DNA of 17,259 bases from an uncultured Thiomonas sp. (lineage in GTDB: Bacteria; Pseudomonadota; Gammaproteobacteria; Burkholderiales; Burkholderiaceae_C), in the NCBI GenBank assembly GCA_937927695.1, contig CALBRU010000090.1:1-17259 (forward strand), in the 5' to 3' direction. Positions within the stretch are counted from its first letter, which is position 1. Every line of letters starts with the position of its first letter. This document shows positions 1 through 7,822 of this stretch, piece after piece. The position numbers were made by a program, and so were the translations under genes. Under the pieces are notes generated by a model, which searched no databases, was not told the DNA's origin, and was given only the letters and a program-made list of their open reading frames with translations.

Positions 1-752
1 GCCGTGATCTTCGCGCCCAGATGAATCGCAAGCCCTTGTTTGGTGAACTGCTTGAGCGCCTCTTTGGCCACCTGCGCATCGGCGGCGGCGAGAAAGTCCG
101 GCAGGGCTTCGAGCAGGGTGACTTGCGCACCAAGGCGGCGCCAGACACTACCCATCTCCAGCCCGATCACCCCGGCGCCGATCACGCCCAGTGTCTTGGG
201 CACGGCGTCGATGGACAGCGCGCCGTCGTTGGACAGCACGCGCTGCTCGTCGAAGTCCAGACCGGGCAGGCTGCGCGGCACCGAGCCGGTCGCCACGATG
301 ATCTGCTTCGCCGACAGCGCCTGCTCGGCGTCCTTGCCCGTCACGGCGACCTGCCATCCGGCATCGGCGTTGCCGCCTTTGAACGCGGCTGTACCGTGGA
401 AAAACATGACCTTGTTCTTCTTGAACAGATAGAGGATGCCCTCGTTGTTCTGCTTGACCACTTGAGCCTTGCGCTGCTGCATGGCGGGCACATCGATGGA
501 CAGGCCGCTCACGCCAATGCCATGCGCGGCGAAATCGTGCCCCGCCTGCTCGAAATGCTCGCTCGACTGCAGCAGCGCCTTGGAGGGAATGCAGCCAATA
601 TTGGTGCAGGTACCGCCAGGCGCCGGGCCGCCCTGGGCATTGCGCCAAGCGTCGATGCAGGCCACGTTCAGGCCCAGTTGAGCGGCGCGGATGGCCGCGA
701 TATAGCCGCCAGGGCCAGCGCCGATGACGATGAGATCAAATTCCGAAGACAT
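1..752 (-). CDS. lpdA: Dihydrolipoyl dehydrogenase (E3), C-terminus outside window
   Basis: FAD-dependent E3 subunit that reoxidises the lipoyl groups on E2 and passes electrons to NAD+. The N-terminal 250 residues are visible. They begin MSSEFDLIVIGAGPGGYIAA, a dinucleotide-binding GxGxxG fold for FAD. The redox-active disulfide motif of the family (GGTCTNIGCIPSK) lies near residues 40-55, followed by an ATGS segment and a second GxGxxG (GVIGAGVIGLEMGS) near 185-200 for NAD+. The ATG at 752 is preceded by a clear Shine-Dalgarno sequence, AGGAAA, on the minus strand (757-762). The gene lies 74 bp downstream of odhB with no terminator between, so it is the third gene of the odhA-odhB-lpdA operon. 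That position points to the E3 of 2-oxoglutarate dehydrogenase rather than of pyruvate dehydrogenase. The reading frame is intact to the window edge; the dimerisation domain is not visible. Confidence 0.95.
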   Translation of the reverse strand, partial: MSSEFDLIVIGAGPGGYIAAIRAAQLGLNVACIDAWRNAQGGPAPGGTCTNIGCIPSKALLQSSEHFEQAGHDFAAHGIGVSGLSIDVPAMQQRKAQVVKQNNEGILYLFKKNKVMFFHGTAAFKGGNADAGWQVAVTGKDAEQALSAKQIIVATGSVPRSLPGLDFDEQRVLSNDGALSIDAVPKTLGVIGAGVIGLEMGSVWRRLGAQVTLLEALPDFLAAADAQVAKEALKQFTKQGLAIHLGAKIT

Positions 753-826
753 GATGGTTTCCTGGTTGCGCGCAATGCGGCGCGTCGACGCGAATAAGCA
801 GATGAAGCCTTGGCTTGGCGCCCGGA

Positions 827-2131
827 TCAAAGATCGAGCAGCAGACGCGCCGGGTCTTCGAGCGCCTCTTTCATCGCCACCAGGCCGAGCACCGCTTCGC
901 GGCCGTCGATCAGGCGATGGTCGTAGCTCATTGCCAGGTAGTTCATCGGGCGAATCACGATCTGGCCGTCTTCGACCACGGGTCGGTCTTTGGTGGCGTG
1001 GATGCCCAGAATGGCCGACTGCGGCGGATTGATGATGGGCGTGGACAGCATCGAGCCGAACACCCCGCCGTTGCTGATGGAGAAAGTGCCGCCGGTGAGC
1101 TCCTCGATGGTCAGTTTGCCGTCACGGGCCTTGGCGCCAAAATCAGCGATGGCTTTTTCGATGTCGGCAAAACTCATCTGATCGGCATTGCGCAGAATGG
1201 GCACCACCAGCCCGCGCGGACTGCCCACGGCAATGCCGATGTCGAAGTAGCCGTGATAGACGATGTCATTGCCGTCGATCGAGGCATTGAGCAGCGGGAA
1301 CTTGCGCAGCGCATGCACCGCGGCGCGCACAAAAAAGCTCATGAAACCCAGCTTCACGCCGTGCTGCTTCTCGAACTTGTCCTTGTAGAGATTGCGCATG
1401 TCGATCACCGGCTTCATGTTCACTTCGTTGAAGGTGGTGAGGATGGCATTGGTGGCCTGCGACTGCAGCAGCCGCTCGGCGATGCGCGCGCGCAGGCGGC
1501 TCATCGGCACGCGCTGTTCGGGTCGGTCGGTGTAGGCGGCGAGATCGAGATCGGCCTCCACCGGCTGCAACGCGGGGATGGTGAGCGAGGGCATTGCGGC
1601 CGCAGCGGTCGCCGGTTTTGGCGCGGGAATTGGGGCTGGAACGGCCGGCGGTTTGGGCGCAGCCGCAGCCTGCAAGGCATCGCCCTTGGTGATGCGGCCG
1701 CCGCGCCCAGTGCCCGCCACGTCTGACGGATTCACGCCCTGCTCGGCCATGATCTTCGCCGCAGCCGGCATGGCCACCGCCGCACCTGCGGAGGGGGGCA
1801 CAGTCGCAACTGCAGACGCAACTGCAGCCGGAGCAGCCGGTTCAGCCGCTTTAACCTGCGCCACGGGCAACGGGCTGGTCTGCGGTTTGGCTTCAGTGTC
1901 GATCTTGGCGATGACTTCGTCGCTGGTCACCGATTCGCCGTCGTTCTTGACGATCTGTGCCATCACCCCGGCTTCGGGTGCGGGCACTTCGAGCACCACT
2001 TTGTCGGTCTCGATTTCAATCAGGATTTCATCCTGCGCCACGGGCTCGCCGGGCTTTTTCTTCCAGGTCAGCAGGGTGGCTTCAGCCACGGATTCGGAGA
2101 GTTGGGGAACTTTGATGTCGATCAGCGCCAT
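827..2131 (-). CDS. odhB (sucB): 2-oxoglutarate dehydrogenase E2, dihydrolipoyllysine succinyltransferase
   Basis: Core subunit of the 2-oxoglutarate dehydrogenase complex; it transfers the succinyl group from lipoyl-lysine to CoA. The 434 residues show all three expected domains. A single lipoyl domain occupies about 1-77, with the modified lysine K44 in ETDKV. A peripheral subunit-binding domain occupies about 122-156, and the acyltransferase domain about 200-434. The active-site motif is DHRLIDG, with H405 and D409. Ala/Pro-rich linkers separate the domains. The frame is open upstream to an ATG at 2245, but residue 1 of the conserved lipoyl domain (MALIDIKVPQLSES) is at 2131, so that start was chosen. 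Its ribosome-binding site is weak. The gene lies 117 bp after odhA and 74 bp before lpdA. The single lipoyl domain and the neighbouring odhA favour succinyltransferase over acetyltransferase. Confidence 0.96.
   Translation of the reverse strand: MALIDIKVPQLSESVAEATLLTWKKKPGEPVAQDEILIEIETDKVVLEVPAPEAGVMAQIVKNDGESVTSDEVIAKIDTEAKPQTSPLPVAQVKAAEPAAPAAVASAVATVPPSAGAAVAMPAAAKIMAEQGVNPSDVAGTGRGGRITKGDALQAAAAPKPPAVPAPIPAPKPATAAAAMPSLTIPALQPVEADLDLAAYTDRPEQRVPMSRLRARIAERLLQSQATNAILTTFNEVNMKPVIDMRNLYKDKFEKQHGVKLGFMSFFVRAAVHALRKFPLLNASIDGNDIVYHGYFDIGIAVGSPRGLVVPILRNADQMSFADIEKAIADFGAKARDGKLTIEELTGGTFSISNGGVFGSMLSTPIINPPQSAILGIHATKDRPVVEDGQIVIRPMNYLAMSYDHRLIDGREAVLGLVAMKEALEDPARLLLDL
1805..1828 (-). repeat. 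Tandem 12-bp duplication in the odhB linker
   Basis: Two adjacent copies of CGCAACTGCAG plus one variable base (A in the first, C in the second) occupy 1805-1816 and 1817-1828 on the plus strand. On the coding strand they produce the duplicated AVAS/AVAT stretch at about residues 103-110 of the Ala-rich flexible linker between the lipoyl and subunit-binding domains. The duplication is in frame and probably neutral. Confidence 0.8.
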
Positions 2132-2216
2132 GATGGAGTCCGGTATTTTTAAGGCGGCCGCGGGAAGGGAACTGCGCGGCCAGTGAACGGTGTCAGAAAA
2201 TTTTTTGTGGGTTTCA

Positions 2217-2240
2217 GGGCGGCCCGTACGCGCGCCGCCC
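2217..2240 (-). promoter_or_regulatory. GC-rich hairpin between odhA and odhB
   Basis: On the minus strand, 8 nt after the odhA stop codon, a perfect 7-bp inverted repeat (GGGCGGC / GCCGCCC) encloses a 10-nt loop. It is not followed directly by a T tract, only by A-rich sequence and a TTTT more than 20 nt further on, so it is not a canonical intrinsic terminator. It could stabilise the odhA mRNA 3' end, act as a processing site or weakly attenuate expression of odhB-lpdA. Its role is inferred. Confidence 0.5.
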
Positions 2241-2248
2241 GTCATCGA

Positions 2249-5101
2249 TCAGCGCGTCAGCACATAACCCTTGAGCTTGCCGAAGGCCGCGCTCAGAAGC
2301 TCTTTTTGCTGCTCGGCATGTTTGGCGTAGTAGCCCACCGCGGTCGATGCGGAGGCAGGCCGCCCGGCGTAACCGAGCTTCTGCCCTTCGAGCATGTTTT
2401 CGTGGATGTGATGCTGCACAAAGAACCACGCCCCCTGATTCTGCGGCTCGTCCTGGCACCACACGATGTCGCGGGCGTTGGGATAGCGTTTGACTTCAGC
2501 CGCAAACGCTTTGTGCGGGAAGGGATAGAGCTGCTCCAGACGAATGATGGCCACATCGTCAATCTTGCGCTCGGTGCGCGCCGCAAGCAGGTCGTAATAC
2601 ACCCGACCCGAGCAAGCGACGATGCGCTTGACTTTATCGGCCTGCAGTTCTTCCACTTCAGGCAAGACCACTTCAAAACGGCTATTCGCCAGATCAGATA
2701 GCGGCGACTTGGCATGTGGGTGCCGCAGCAGCGACTTGGGCGTCATGATGATCAGCGGCTTGCGGAAGGGCCGCAGCATCTGCCGCCGCAGCAGATGAAA
2801 AATCTGCGACGGATTGGTCGGCTGGCAGACCTGCATATTGGTTTCGGCGCAAAGCTGCAGATAGCGCTCCAGGCGCGCCGAAGAGTGCTCCGGCCCCTGC
2901 CCTTCGTAGCCGTGCGGCAGCATGAGCGTCAGGCCGCAGGCGCGGCCCCACTTCACTTCGCCTGCCGAGATGAACTGGTCGATAAGCACCTGCGCGCCGT
3001 TGGCGAAATCGCCAAACTGAGCTTCCCAGATCACCAGGGTGCGGGGATCGGCGGTGGAGTAGCCGTACTCGAAGCCGAGCACGGCTTCTTCCGACAGAAT
3101 GGAGTCGATCACGGTGAACGGCGCCTGCCCTTCGGCGACGTTCTGCAGCGGGATGTAGGTGCCGACGTCCCACTTTTCGCGGCTTTGGTCGTGCAGCACC
3201 GAGTGGCGATGGCTGAAGGTACCGCGACCGCTGTCTTCGCCGGAGAGCCGCACCGGAAAGCCATTGGCCACCAGCGAGGCAAAGGCCATGTGCTCGCCCA
3301 TACCCCAGTCCAGCGGCAGTTCGCCGCGGCCCATCTTGGCGCGGTCGGCAATCACTTTTTCGACCAAGGGATGGAGCTTGAAATTCTCCGGCACGGTGGT
3401 GATGCGCTCGGCCAGCCGCTTGAGCTCGGTCATCGGCAGGGCCGTGTCGGCGCTATCAGTCCAGCGGCGGTTGAGGTAGGGCGACCAATCGACCGCGTAC
3501 TTGCTCTTGTAATTGGTCAGCACCGGCTCCAGGCTGACGCCCGACTCCATTTCGGCGCGGAATTCGTGCACCAACTGATCGGCATCCGCCGCGGTGATCA
3601 CCCCTTGACTCACCAGACGATCCGCGTAGACCTTGCGCGCGCCCGGATGCGCCGCGATCTTTTTGTACATCAGCGGCTGGGTGACGGCGGGGGTGTCCTG
3701 CTCGTTGTGGCCCAATTTGCGGAAACAAACAATGTCCACCACGACGTCGTGATGGAACTGCTTGCGATAGTCGAGCGCCAGACTGGTGGCAAAGGCCACG
3801 CTCTCTGGATCGTCGCCATTCACATGCAGGATGGGCGCCTCGATCATTTTCGCCACATCGGTGCAGTACAGGGTGGAGCGCGCATCGCGCGGATCAGAGG
3901 TGGTGAAGCCGATCTGATTGTTGATGACAATGTGCACCGTGCCGCCCGTGGTGTAGCCGCGGGTCTGCGCCAGCGCCAGGGTTTCCATCACCACCCCCTG
4001 CCCGGCAAACGAGGCGTCGCCATGCACCTGCACTGGCAGCACGGTTTCGCCCAGCGCGTCGCCGCGCCGGTCCAGCCGCGCCCGGGTGGAACCTTCGATC
4101 ACCGGGTTGACGATTTCCAGATGCGACGGGTTGAACGCCAGGCTCAGATGCACCGGGCCACCGGGCGTGGACACATCGCTGGAAAAGCCCTGGTGATACT
4201 TCACATCGCCGGACGGCAAGTCATCTGCATGTTTGCCCTCGAACTCGTCGAACAAGTCCTGAGGCCGTTTGCCCAGAGTGTTGACCAGCACATTGAGGCG
4301 GCCGCGGTGCGCCATACCGATGACGACTTCCTGAATGCCCAGTGCGCCCGCGCGCTGCACCAGCGTGTCCATCGACACGATGAAGCCCTCGCCGCCTTCG
4401 AGCGAAAAACGCTTTTGGCCGACATACTTGGTCGCCAGATAGCGCTCCAGCCCTTCGGCCGCAGTCAACCGTTCCAGCAAATGCTTTTTCGTCTCGGCAT
4501 CGACATCCGGGCGGGTGCGGGTGGATTCCAGGCGCTGTTGCCACCAGCGTTTCTGATCCTGGTCGCTGAGGTACATGAACTCGGCGCCAATCGAGCCGCA
4601 GTAGGTTTCGTGCAGGTTGTTGAGCAGCTCGCGCAGTGACAGATTTTCGCGATCGAAAAAGGTGTTGCTGACGTTGAACACGGTTTCCAGATCGGCATCG
4701 GTGAAGCCATAGAACGACGGCTCCAGATCCGGGATATTCGGTCGTTCGGTGCGCTTGAGCGGATCGAGATCGGCCCAACGCACTCCCACATTGCGGTAGG
4801 CGGCGATCAGTTGCTGCGCGGCAACCCGTTTACGCGCCAGTTCACCATCAGCCACTGCCTGCAAGGTGCGGATCGGGCCGGATTTGGCGCGCTCGGCAAA
4901 GGCCGACACCACCGGGGCATGCGGCACATCGCGCGCATTGCTGCCGTCGAGCGCGGGCACATGTTGCAGCGCATCGAAGTATTCGCGCCAATGGTCGGGA
5001 ACGGAACCGGGATTGGCGAGATAGCTCTCGTACATCTCTTCGACATACGGGGCATTGCCGCCGAAGAGATAGGAATTGGCTTTGAATTTCTGCATCAACA
5101 T
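2249..5101 (-). CDS. odhA (sucA): 2-oxoglutarate dehydrogenase E1 component
   Basis: Thiamine-diphosphate-dependent E1 that decarboxylates 2-oxoglutarate and reductively succinylates the lipoyl group of E2. The 950 residues match the usual 930-960 length. The N-terminal segment that binds E2 is clear (KFKANSYLFGG, then AYVEE-like text to about residue 45). Catalytic-region motifs are GMAHRGRLN (262-270), FNPSHLE (323-329, including the substrate-binding histidine H327), the ThDP-binding GDASFAGQG (361-369) and NNQIGFTT (394-401). The transketolase-like pyrimidine domain shows GEDSGRGTFSHRH (621-633), EEAVLGFEYGY (671-681) and GYEGQGPEHSSAR (731-743). Two in-frame ATGs, at 5101 and 5095, compete as start; neither has a strong ribosome-binding site, and the second gives the commonest family N-terminus (MQKFK). 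It is the first gene of the odhA-odhB-lpdA operon. No frameshift was seen. Confidence 0.97.
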   Translation of the reverse strand: MLMQKFKANSYLFGGNAPYVEEMYESYLANPGSVPDHWREYFDALQHVPALDGSNARDVPHAPVVSAFAERAKSGPIRTLQAVADGELARKRVAAQQLIAAYRNVGVRWADLDPLKRTERPNIPDLEPSFYGFTDADLETVFNVSNTFFDRENLSLRELLNNLHETYCGSIGAEFMYLSDQDQKRWWQQRLESTRTRPDVDAETKKHLLERLTAAEGLERYLATKYVGQKRFSLEGGEGFIVSMDTLVQRAGALGIQEVVIGMAHRGRLNVLVNTLGKRPQDLFDEFEGKHADDLPSGDVKYHQGFSSDVSTPGGPVHLSLAFNPSHLEIVNPVIEGSTRARLDRRGDALGETVLPVQVHGDASFAGQGVVMETLALAQTRGYTTGGTVHIVINNQIGFTTSDPRDARSTLYCTDVAKMIEAPILHVNGDDPESVAFATSLALDYRKQFHHDVVVDIVCFRKLGHNEQDTPAVTQPLMYKKIAAHPGARKVYADRLVSQGVITAADADQLVHEFRAEMESGVSLEPVLTNYKSKYAVDWSPYLNRRWTDSADTALPMTELKRLAERITTVPENFKLHPLVEKVIADRAKMGRGELPLDWGMGEHMAFASLVANGFPVRLSGEDSGRGTFSHRHSVLHDQSREKWDVGTYIPLQNVAEGQAPFTVIDSILSEEAVLGFEYGYSTADPRTLVIWEAQFGDFANGAQVLIDQFISAGEVKWGRACGLTLMLPHGYEGQGPEHSSARLERYLQLCAETNMQVCQPTNPSQIFHLLRRQMLRPFRKPLIIMTPKSLLRHPHAKSPLSDLANSRFEVVLPEVEELQADKVKRIVACSGRVYYDLLAARTERKIDDVAIIRLEQLYPFPHKAFAAEVKRYPNARDIVWCQDEPQNQGAWFFVQHHIHENMLEGQKLGYAGRPASASTAVGYYAKHAEQQKELLSAAFGKLKGYVLTR

Positions 5102-5201
5102 ATGCGCTCACAGTCTGCCGGGCACCCCGGCGCTCAGTGGGAAAACATCCTTCCGCGGCTCGGGCTGCCCGATTGGCGGATTGCGGCTTTAGAAGGGCCT
5201 T

Positions 5202-5215
5202 GACTCAAACGAGTC
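5202..5215. promoter_or_regulatory. Small dyad at the predicted odhA transcription start
   Basis: GACTC-AAAC-GAGTC is a perfect 5-bp inverted repeat with a 4-nt spacer. It begins just downstream of the predicted minus-strand -10 box of odhA, where transcription would start. It could be an operator half-site pair or a small hairpin at the transcript 5' end. The arms are short enough to occur by chance. Confidence 0.3.
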
Positions 5216-5222
5216 TGGCAAC

Positions 5223-5252
5223 ACTCTAGCACGCAGTTTTGATGCAGCGCAA
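5223..5252 (-). promoter_or_regulatory. Candidate sigma-70 promoter for odhA
   Basis: On the minus strand, TTGCGC (5247-5252) is followed after 18 bp by TAGAGT (5223-5228). The bases before the -10 box are TGC, giving an extended -10 (TGnTAGAGT). This would give a leader of about 115 nt for odhA. The 269-bp gap between def and odhA contains no other gene and no clear terminator, so this promoter is the most economical explanation for odh operon expression. Confidence 0.5.
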
Positions 5253-5370
5253 AGCAGGGATGTAAGTAAGCGTTTCTGCAGATCGTCGCTGATTGGCGGC
5301 ATCCCGGATAAATTTCCCCAGAACCGCTCAGGCTTGCAAGTCAATTCAGTTGGGTCTTTGGAAACCGCCA

Positions 5371-5904
5371 TCACTCGTCAGCGATGTCCTGCCCGGGAAA
5401 CAACTCGTCGGTAAAACCGAACCGGCTGAAATCGCGGATGCGCATGGGGTAGAGCTTGCCGATCAGGTGATCGCACTCATGCTGCACGACGCGGGCATGG
5501 AAGCCTTCGGCCTCGCGGTCGATGGGGTTGCCATAGGCATCCATGCCGCGGTAGCGAATGCGGCGAAAGCGCGGCACCCAGCCGCGCAGGCCGGGCACCG
5601 ATAAGCAGCCTTCCCAGCCCTCTTCCTCGCCATCGTCGAGCACTGAAATTTCCGGGTTGATGAGGACGGTCTGCGGCACGGCAGGCGCCTCGGGGTAACG
5701 GGCGCTTTGGCTGAAACCGAAAATCACCACGGCCAGGTCAACCCCGATCTGCGGCGCGGCAAGACCAACACCACCGGCCGCCTGCATGGTCTCGAACAGA
5801 TCGGCGATCAGGGCATGAAGTTCGGGCGTGTCCGCCTTTACTACAGGCTTGGCGACGCGAAGCAGGCGCGGGTCGCCCATGCGCAAAATGGTGTGAACAG
5901 TCAT
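5371..5904 (-). CDS. def: Peptide deformylase
   Basis: Metalloenzyme that removes the N-formyl group from nascent polypeptides. The 177 residues contain the three family signatures: GVGLAAPQ (45-52), EGCLSVPG (98-105) and QHECDH (141-146). The metal ligands are C100, H142 and H146, with catalytic E143. The ATG at 5904 was chosen because MTVHTILRMGDPRL matches the family N-terminus and GAGAG (minus strand, 5916-5920) can serve as ribosome-binding site. A TTG at 5922 would add six residues but would include that site. The gene starts 14 bp after the small membrane protein that follows murB, suggesting one transcript murB-membrane protein-def. It is not next to fmt, the common partner of def, so another def copy may exist elsewhere; that is an inference. 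Confidence 0.95.
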   Translation of the reverse strand: MTVHTILRMGDPRLLRVAKPVVKADTPELHALIADLFETMQAAGGVGLAAPQIGVDLAVVIFGFSQSARYPEAPAVPQTVLINPEISVLDDGEEEGWEGCLSVPGLRGWVPRFRRIRYRGMDAYGNPIDREAEGFHARVVQHECDHLIGKLYPMRIRDFSRFGFTDELFPGQDIADE

Positions 5905-5918
5905 CGTTTTTCGATCTC

Positions 5919-6257
5919 TCAATGCAGGTTGGCGCCTTGTGTCAGCAGTCGCAGGTCGCTGTGCATCTGCAAGTAGGCGATGATGAATTCAAACATCATG
6001 CGCCACATGAGTTCCATGCAGAAAAAACACAGCAGAAACAACAAAACGGAGATCACGCGCCAACGCTTGGGAACGACCCGGCGAACCGCAGACGCTGACA
6101 CGCCGCGCATCGACCGCCACAGCGCGAAACGATCGAGCCACAGCCAGACCGCCCAGGCCAACAACGGCATGCCGATGGCGCCCAGCGCGTAAACCACGCG
6201 CAGCACGTCCAGGCTGACAAAGGTGCGGAAAGCGAAAAAATCGACAATCGTCTGCAT
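5919..6257 (-). CDS. Small inner-membrane protein, DUF4282-like
   Basis: 112 residues with two hydrophobic segments, about 17-41 and 68-97, separated by a basic stretch (R48, R51, R59, R60, K64, R65, R67). The second segment carries charged or polar residues (E82, R86, E90), and the pattern MELMWRMMFEFIIAY followed by a polar tail resembles DUF4282 membrane proteins. No biochemical function is known for that family, and the assignment rests on overall pattern only. The ATG at 6257 overlaps the murB stop codon (TGATG); a GTG at 6260 is possible. This overlap implies translational coupling to murB. The stop lies 14 bp before def. Topology would place both ends on the same side of the membrane, with the basic loop probably cytoplasmic. 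Codon use looks like that of its neighbours. Confidence 0.7.
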   Translation of the reverse strand: MQTIVDFFAFRTFVSLDVLRVVYALGAIGMPLLAWAVWLWLDRFALWRSMRGVSASAVRRVVPKRWRVISVLLFLLCFFCMELMWRMMFEFIIAYLQMHSDLRLLTQGANLH

Positions 6258-7282
6258 CACAGAATGACCGGTTCGGGCTCCAGACGAAGACCGAATTTCT
6301 GCTCGATGCTCATCTGCACCGCGCGCGCTAGTTCCAGCACGTTGGCGCCAGTCGCCCCGCCGCGGTTGACCAGAACGAGGGGCTGCTGCTCATGCACCCC
6401 CGCACGGCCCAGCGTTTGCCCTTTCCAGCCGCAGGCGGCGATCATCCACGCAGCCGCCAGTTTGTAGGTGCCGTCATCCAGCGGGTAGCTGACGATGTCG
6501 GGATGTTCTTCCAGGATTTCATTACGGATGGTGCGGTTGACCACCGGATTTTTGAAAAAACTCCCGGCGTTGCCCAGCTTGGCTGGATCCGGCAATTTAC
6601 TGGTTCGAATAGCGCACACGGCCTTGAACACGTCGTGGGGTGACGGATCGGAGATCTGCTCGCGCTGCAACCACCGCGCCACGTCCGCATACCCCGCAAC
6701 AGGCGTCCAGGGCTTGGGCAGACGCAGGCGAATCGCGGTGATGACCGACTTGCCCGCGAGTTCGCGTTTGAAAATGCTGTCACGGTAGCCCAGGCGGCAA
6801 TGCGCCGCAGGCAAGGTGGCGCTGCGGCCGGTGACGAAATCGACCACATCGACCGACTCCAGCCGGTCCGACAACTCCAGACCGTAGGCGCCGATGTTCT
6901 GCACCGGCGCCGCCCCTGCCGTGCCGGGAATGAGAGCGAGATTCTCCAGCCCGGCAAAGCCTTGCTCCAGCGCCCAGATCACCACGTCATGCCAGCGCTC
7001 GCCTGCGCCCACTTCGATCAGGGTGGAATGGGCGCCGTCTTCGAGCACGCGCAGGCCGCGAATTTCCGTCTTCACCACCACCGCATCGTCGATGTCGCGG
7101 GTGAAAAGCACATTGCTGCCGCCGCCCAGAATGAACTTGGGCGAACGCCCCCATTCGGGATGATCGACCACCAGACGAACATCGCGCGCACTGCGCACCC
7201 GCACCAGACGCCGCGCCGTGGCGTCGATGCCAAAGGTGTTGAATGCGCGCAGGGGCACATCGATTTCGAGTTCCAGGCTCAT
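6257..7282 (-). CDS. murB: UDP-N-acetylenolpyruvoylglucosamine reductase
   Basis: Flavoprotein of the cytoplasmic stage of peptidoglycan synthesis; it reduces UDP-GlcNAc-enolpyruvate to UDP-MurNAc with NADPH. At 341 residues it has the length of the type I (E. coli-like) enzyme. The FAD-binding part shows LGGGSNVLF (52-60), GAGERWHDV (92-100) and IPGTAGAAPVQNIGAYG (118-134). The substrate domain has GYRDSIFK with R167 (165-172) and NAGSFFKNP (238-246), where S241 matches the catalytic proton donor. The C-terminus carries LVNRGGATG (304-312) and EPEPVIL with E337, the conserved acid. The ATG at 7282 begins MSLELEIDVPLRAFNTFG, a typical family start. The gene is divergent from yajQ across only 43 bp and overlaps the next gene by one base. 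Confidence 0.97.
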   Translation of the reverse strand: MSLELEIDVPLRAFNTFGIDATARRLVRVRSARDVRLVVDHPEWGRSPKFILGGGSNVLFTRDIDDAVVVKTEIRGLRVLEDGAHSTLIEVGAGERWHDVVIWALEQGFAGLENLALIPGTAGAAPVQNIGAYGLELSDRLESVDVVDFVTGRSATLPAAHCRLGYRDSIFKRELAGKSVITAIRLRLPKPWTPVAGYADVARWLQREQISDPSPHDVFKAVCAIRTSKLPDPAKLGNAGSFFKNPVVNRTIRNEILEEHPDIVSYPLDDGTYKLAAAWMIAACGWKGQTLGRAGVHEQQPLVLVNRGGATGANVLELARAVQMSIEQKFGLRLEPEPVIL

Positions 7283-7325
7283 AGAATCTCACAGATCAAA
7301 CGTTCATTATCTTCAAGGTTCACTT

Positions 7326-7811
7326 ATGCCCTCTTTCGATGCCGTTCTCGAACCCGATCTTGTCGAAGTGCGCAACGCCTGCGATCAAGCGGCGAAGGAA
7401 ATCGCCACCCGCTTTGATTTCAAGGGCAGTTCCGCCCAAGTCGAGCAGAACGACAAGGCGCTCACGCTGACGGCCGACAGCGACTTTCAGCTCGCGCAGG
7501 TGCGCGACGTACTCATGGCCAAGGCTGCCAAGCGCAAGATCGACCCGCGCTTTTTCGACCCCGGGAAAATCGAAAAAATTTCCGGAGACAAGGTCAAGCA
7601 GGTCATCACGGTGAAGGTCGGCATTCCGCAGGATCTGGCGAAGAAGATCACGGCAGCGATCAAGGGCTCCAAGCTCAAACTGACCGCAGCGATTCAAGGC
7701 GACGTCGTGCGCATCACTGGGGCCAAGCGCGATGATCTGCAGGCGGCCATGGCGGTGCTGCGCAAAGACATCGAAGAAGCGCCGCTGTCATTCAACAATT
7801 TTCGGGACTGA
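7326..7811 (+). CDS. yajQ: YajQ-family nucleotide-binding protein
   Basis: 161-residue cytoplasmic protein of the UPF0234/YajQ family, made of two ferredoxin-like domains. It begins MPSFDAVLEPDLVEVRNA, close to the family signature MPSFDIVSE-DLVEVRNA. It also has the conserved TRFDFKGS, a KIDPRFFDPGK-like segment in the middle, and the ending PLSFNNFRD. Family members bind nucleotides or RNA; a Xanthomonas homologue was reported to bind cyclic di-GMP, so a signalling role is possible but not shown here. The ATG at 7326 was chosen over upstream in-frame starts because of this N-terminus and an AAGG at 7315-7318. It is transcribed alone: divergent from murB and convergent with plsY, whose stop lies 11 bp away. 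Confidence 0.95.
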   Translation: MPSFDAVLEPDLVEVRNACDQAAKEIATRFDFKGSSAQVEQNDKALTLTADSDFQLAQVRDVLMAKAAKRKIDPRFFDPGKIEKISGDKVKQVITVKVGIPQDLAKKITAAIKGSKLKLTAAIQGDVVRITGAKRDDLQAAMAVLRKDIEEAPLSFNNFRD

Positions 7812-7822
7812 AGTCAGGGGCG

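Noticed and set aside
815..1726. A 303-codon plus-strand open frame antisense to odhB
   Set aside because: It mirrors the codons of odhB and has no domain or credible ribosome-binding site.
2132..2245. A 38-residue N-terminal extension of OdhB from the ATG at 2245
   Set aside because: The extension has no lipoyl-domain similarity, and the family N-terminus starts exactly at 2131; it runs through the hairpin after odhA.
2714..4639. A 641-codon open frame on the plus strand, antisense to odhA
   Set aside because: It lies wholly within the clearly conserved odhA gene, shows no recognisable domain, and is His/Arg/Gly-rich text typical of antisense frames in GC-rich DNA.
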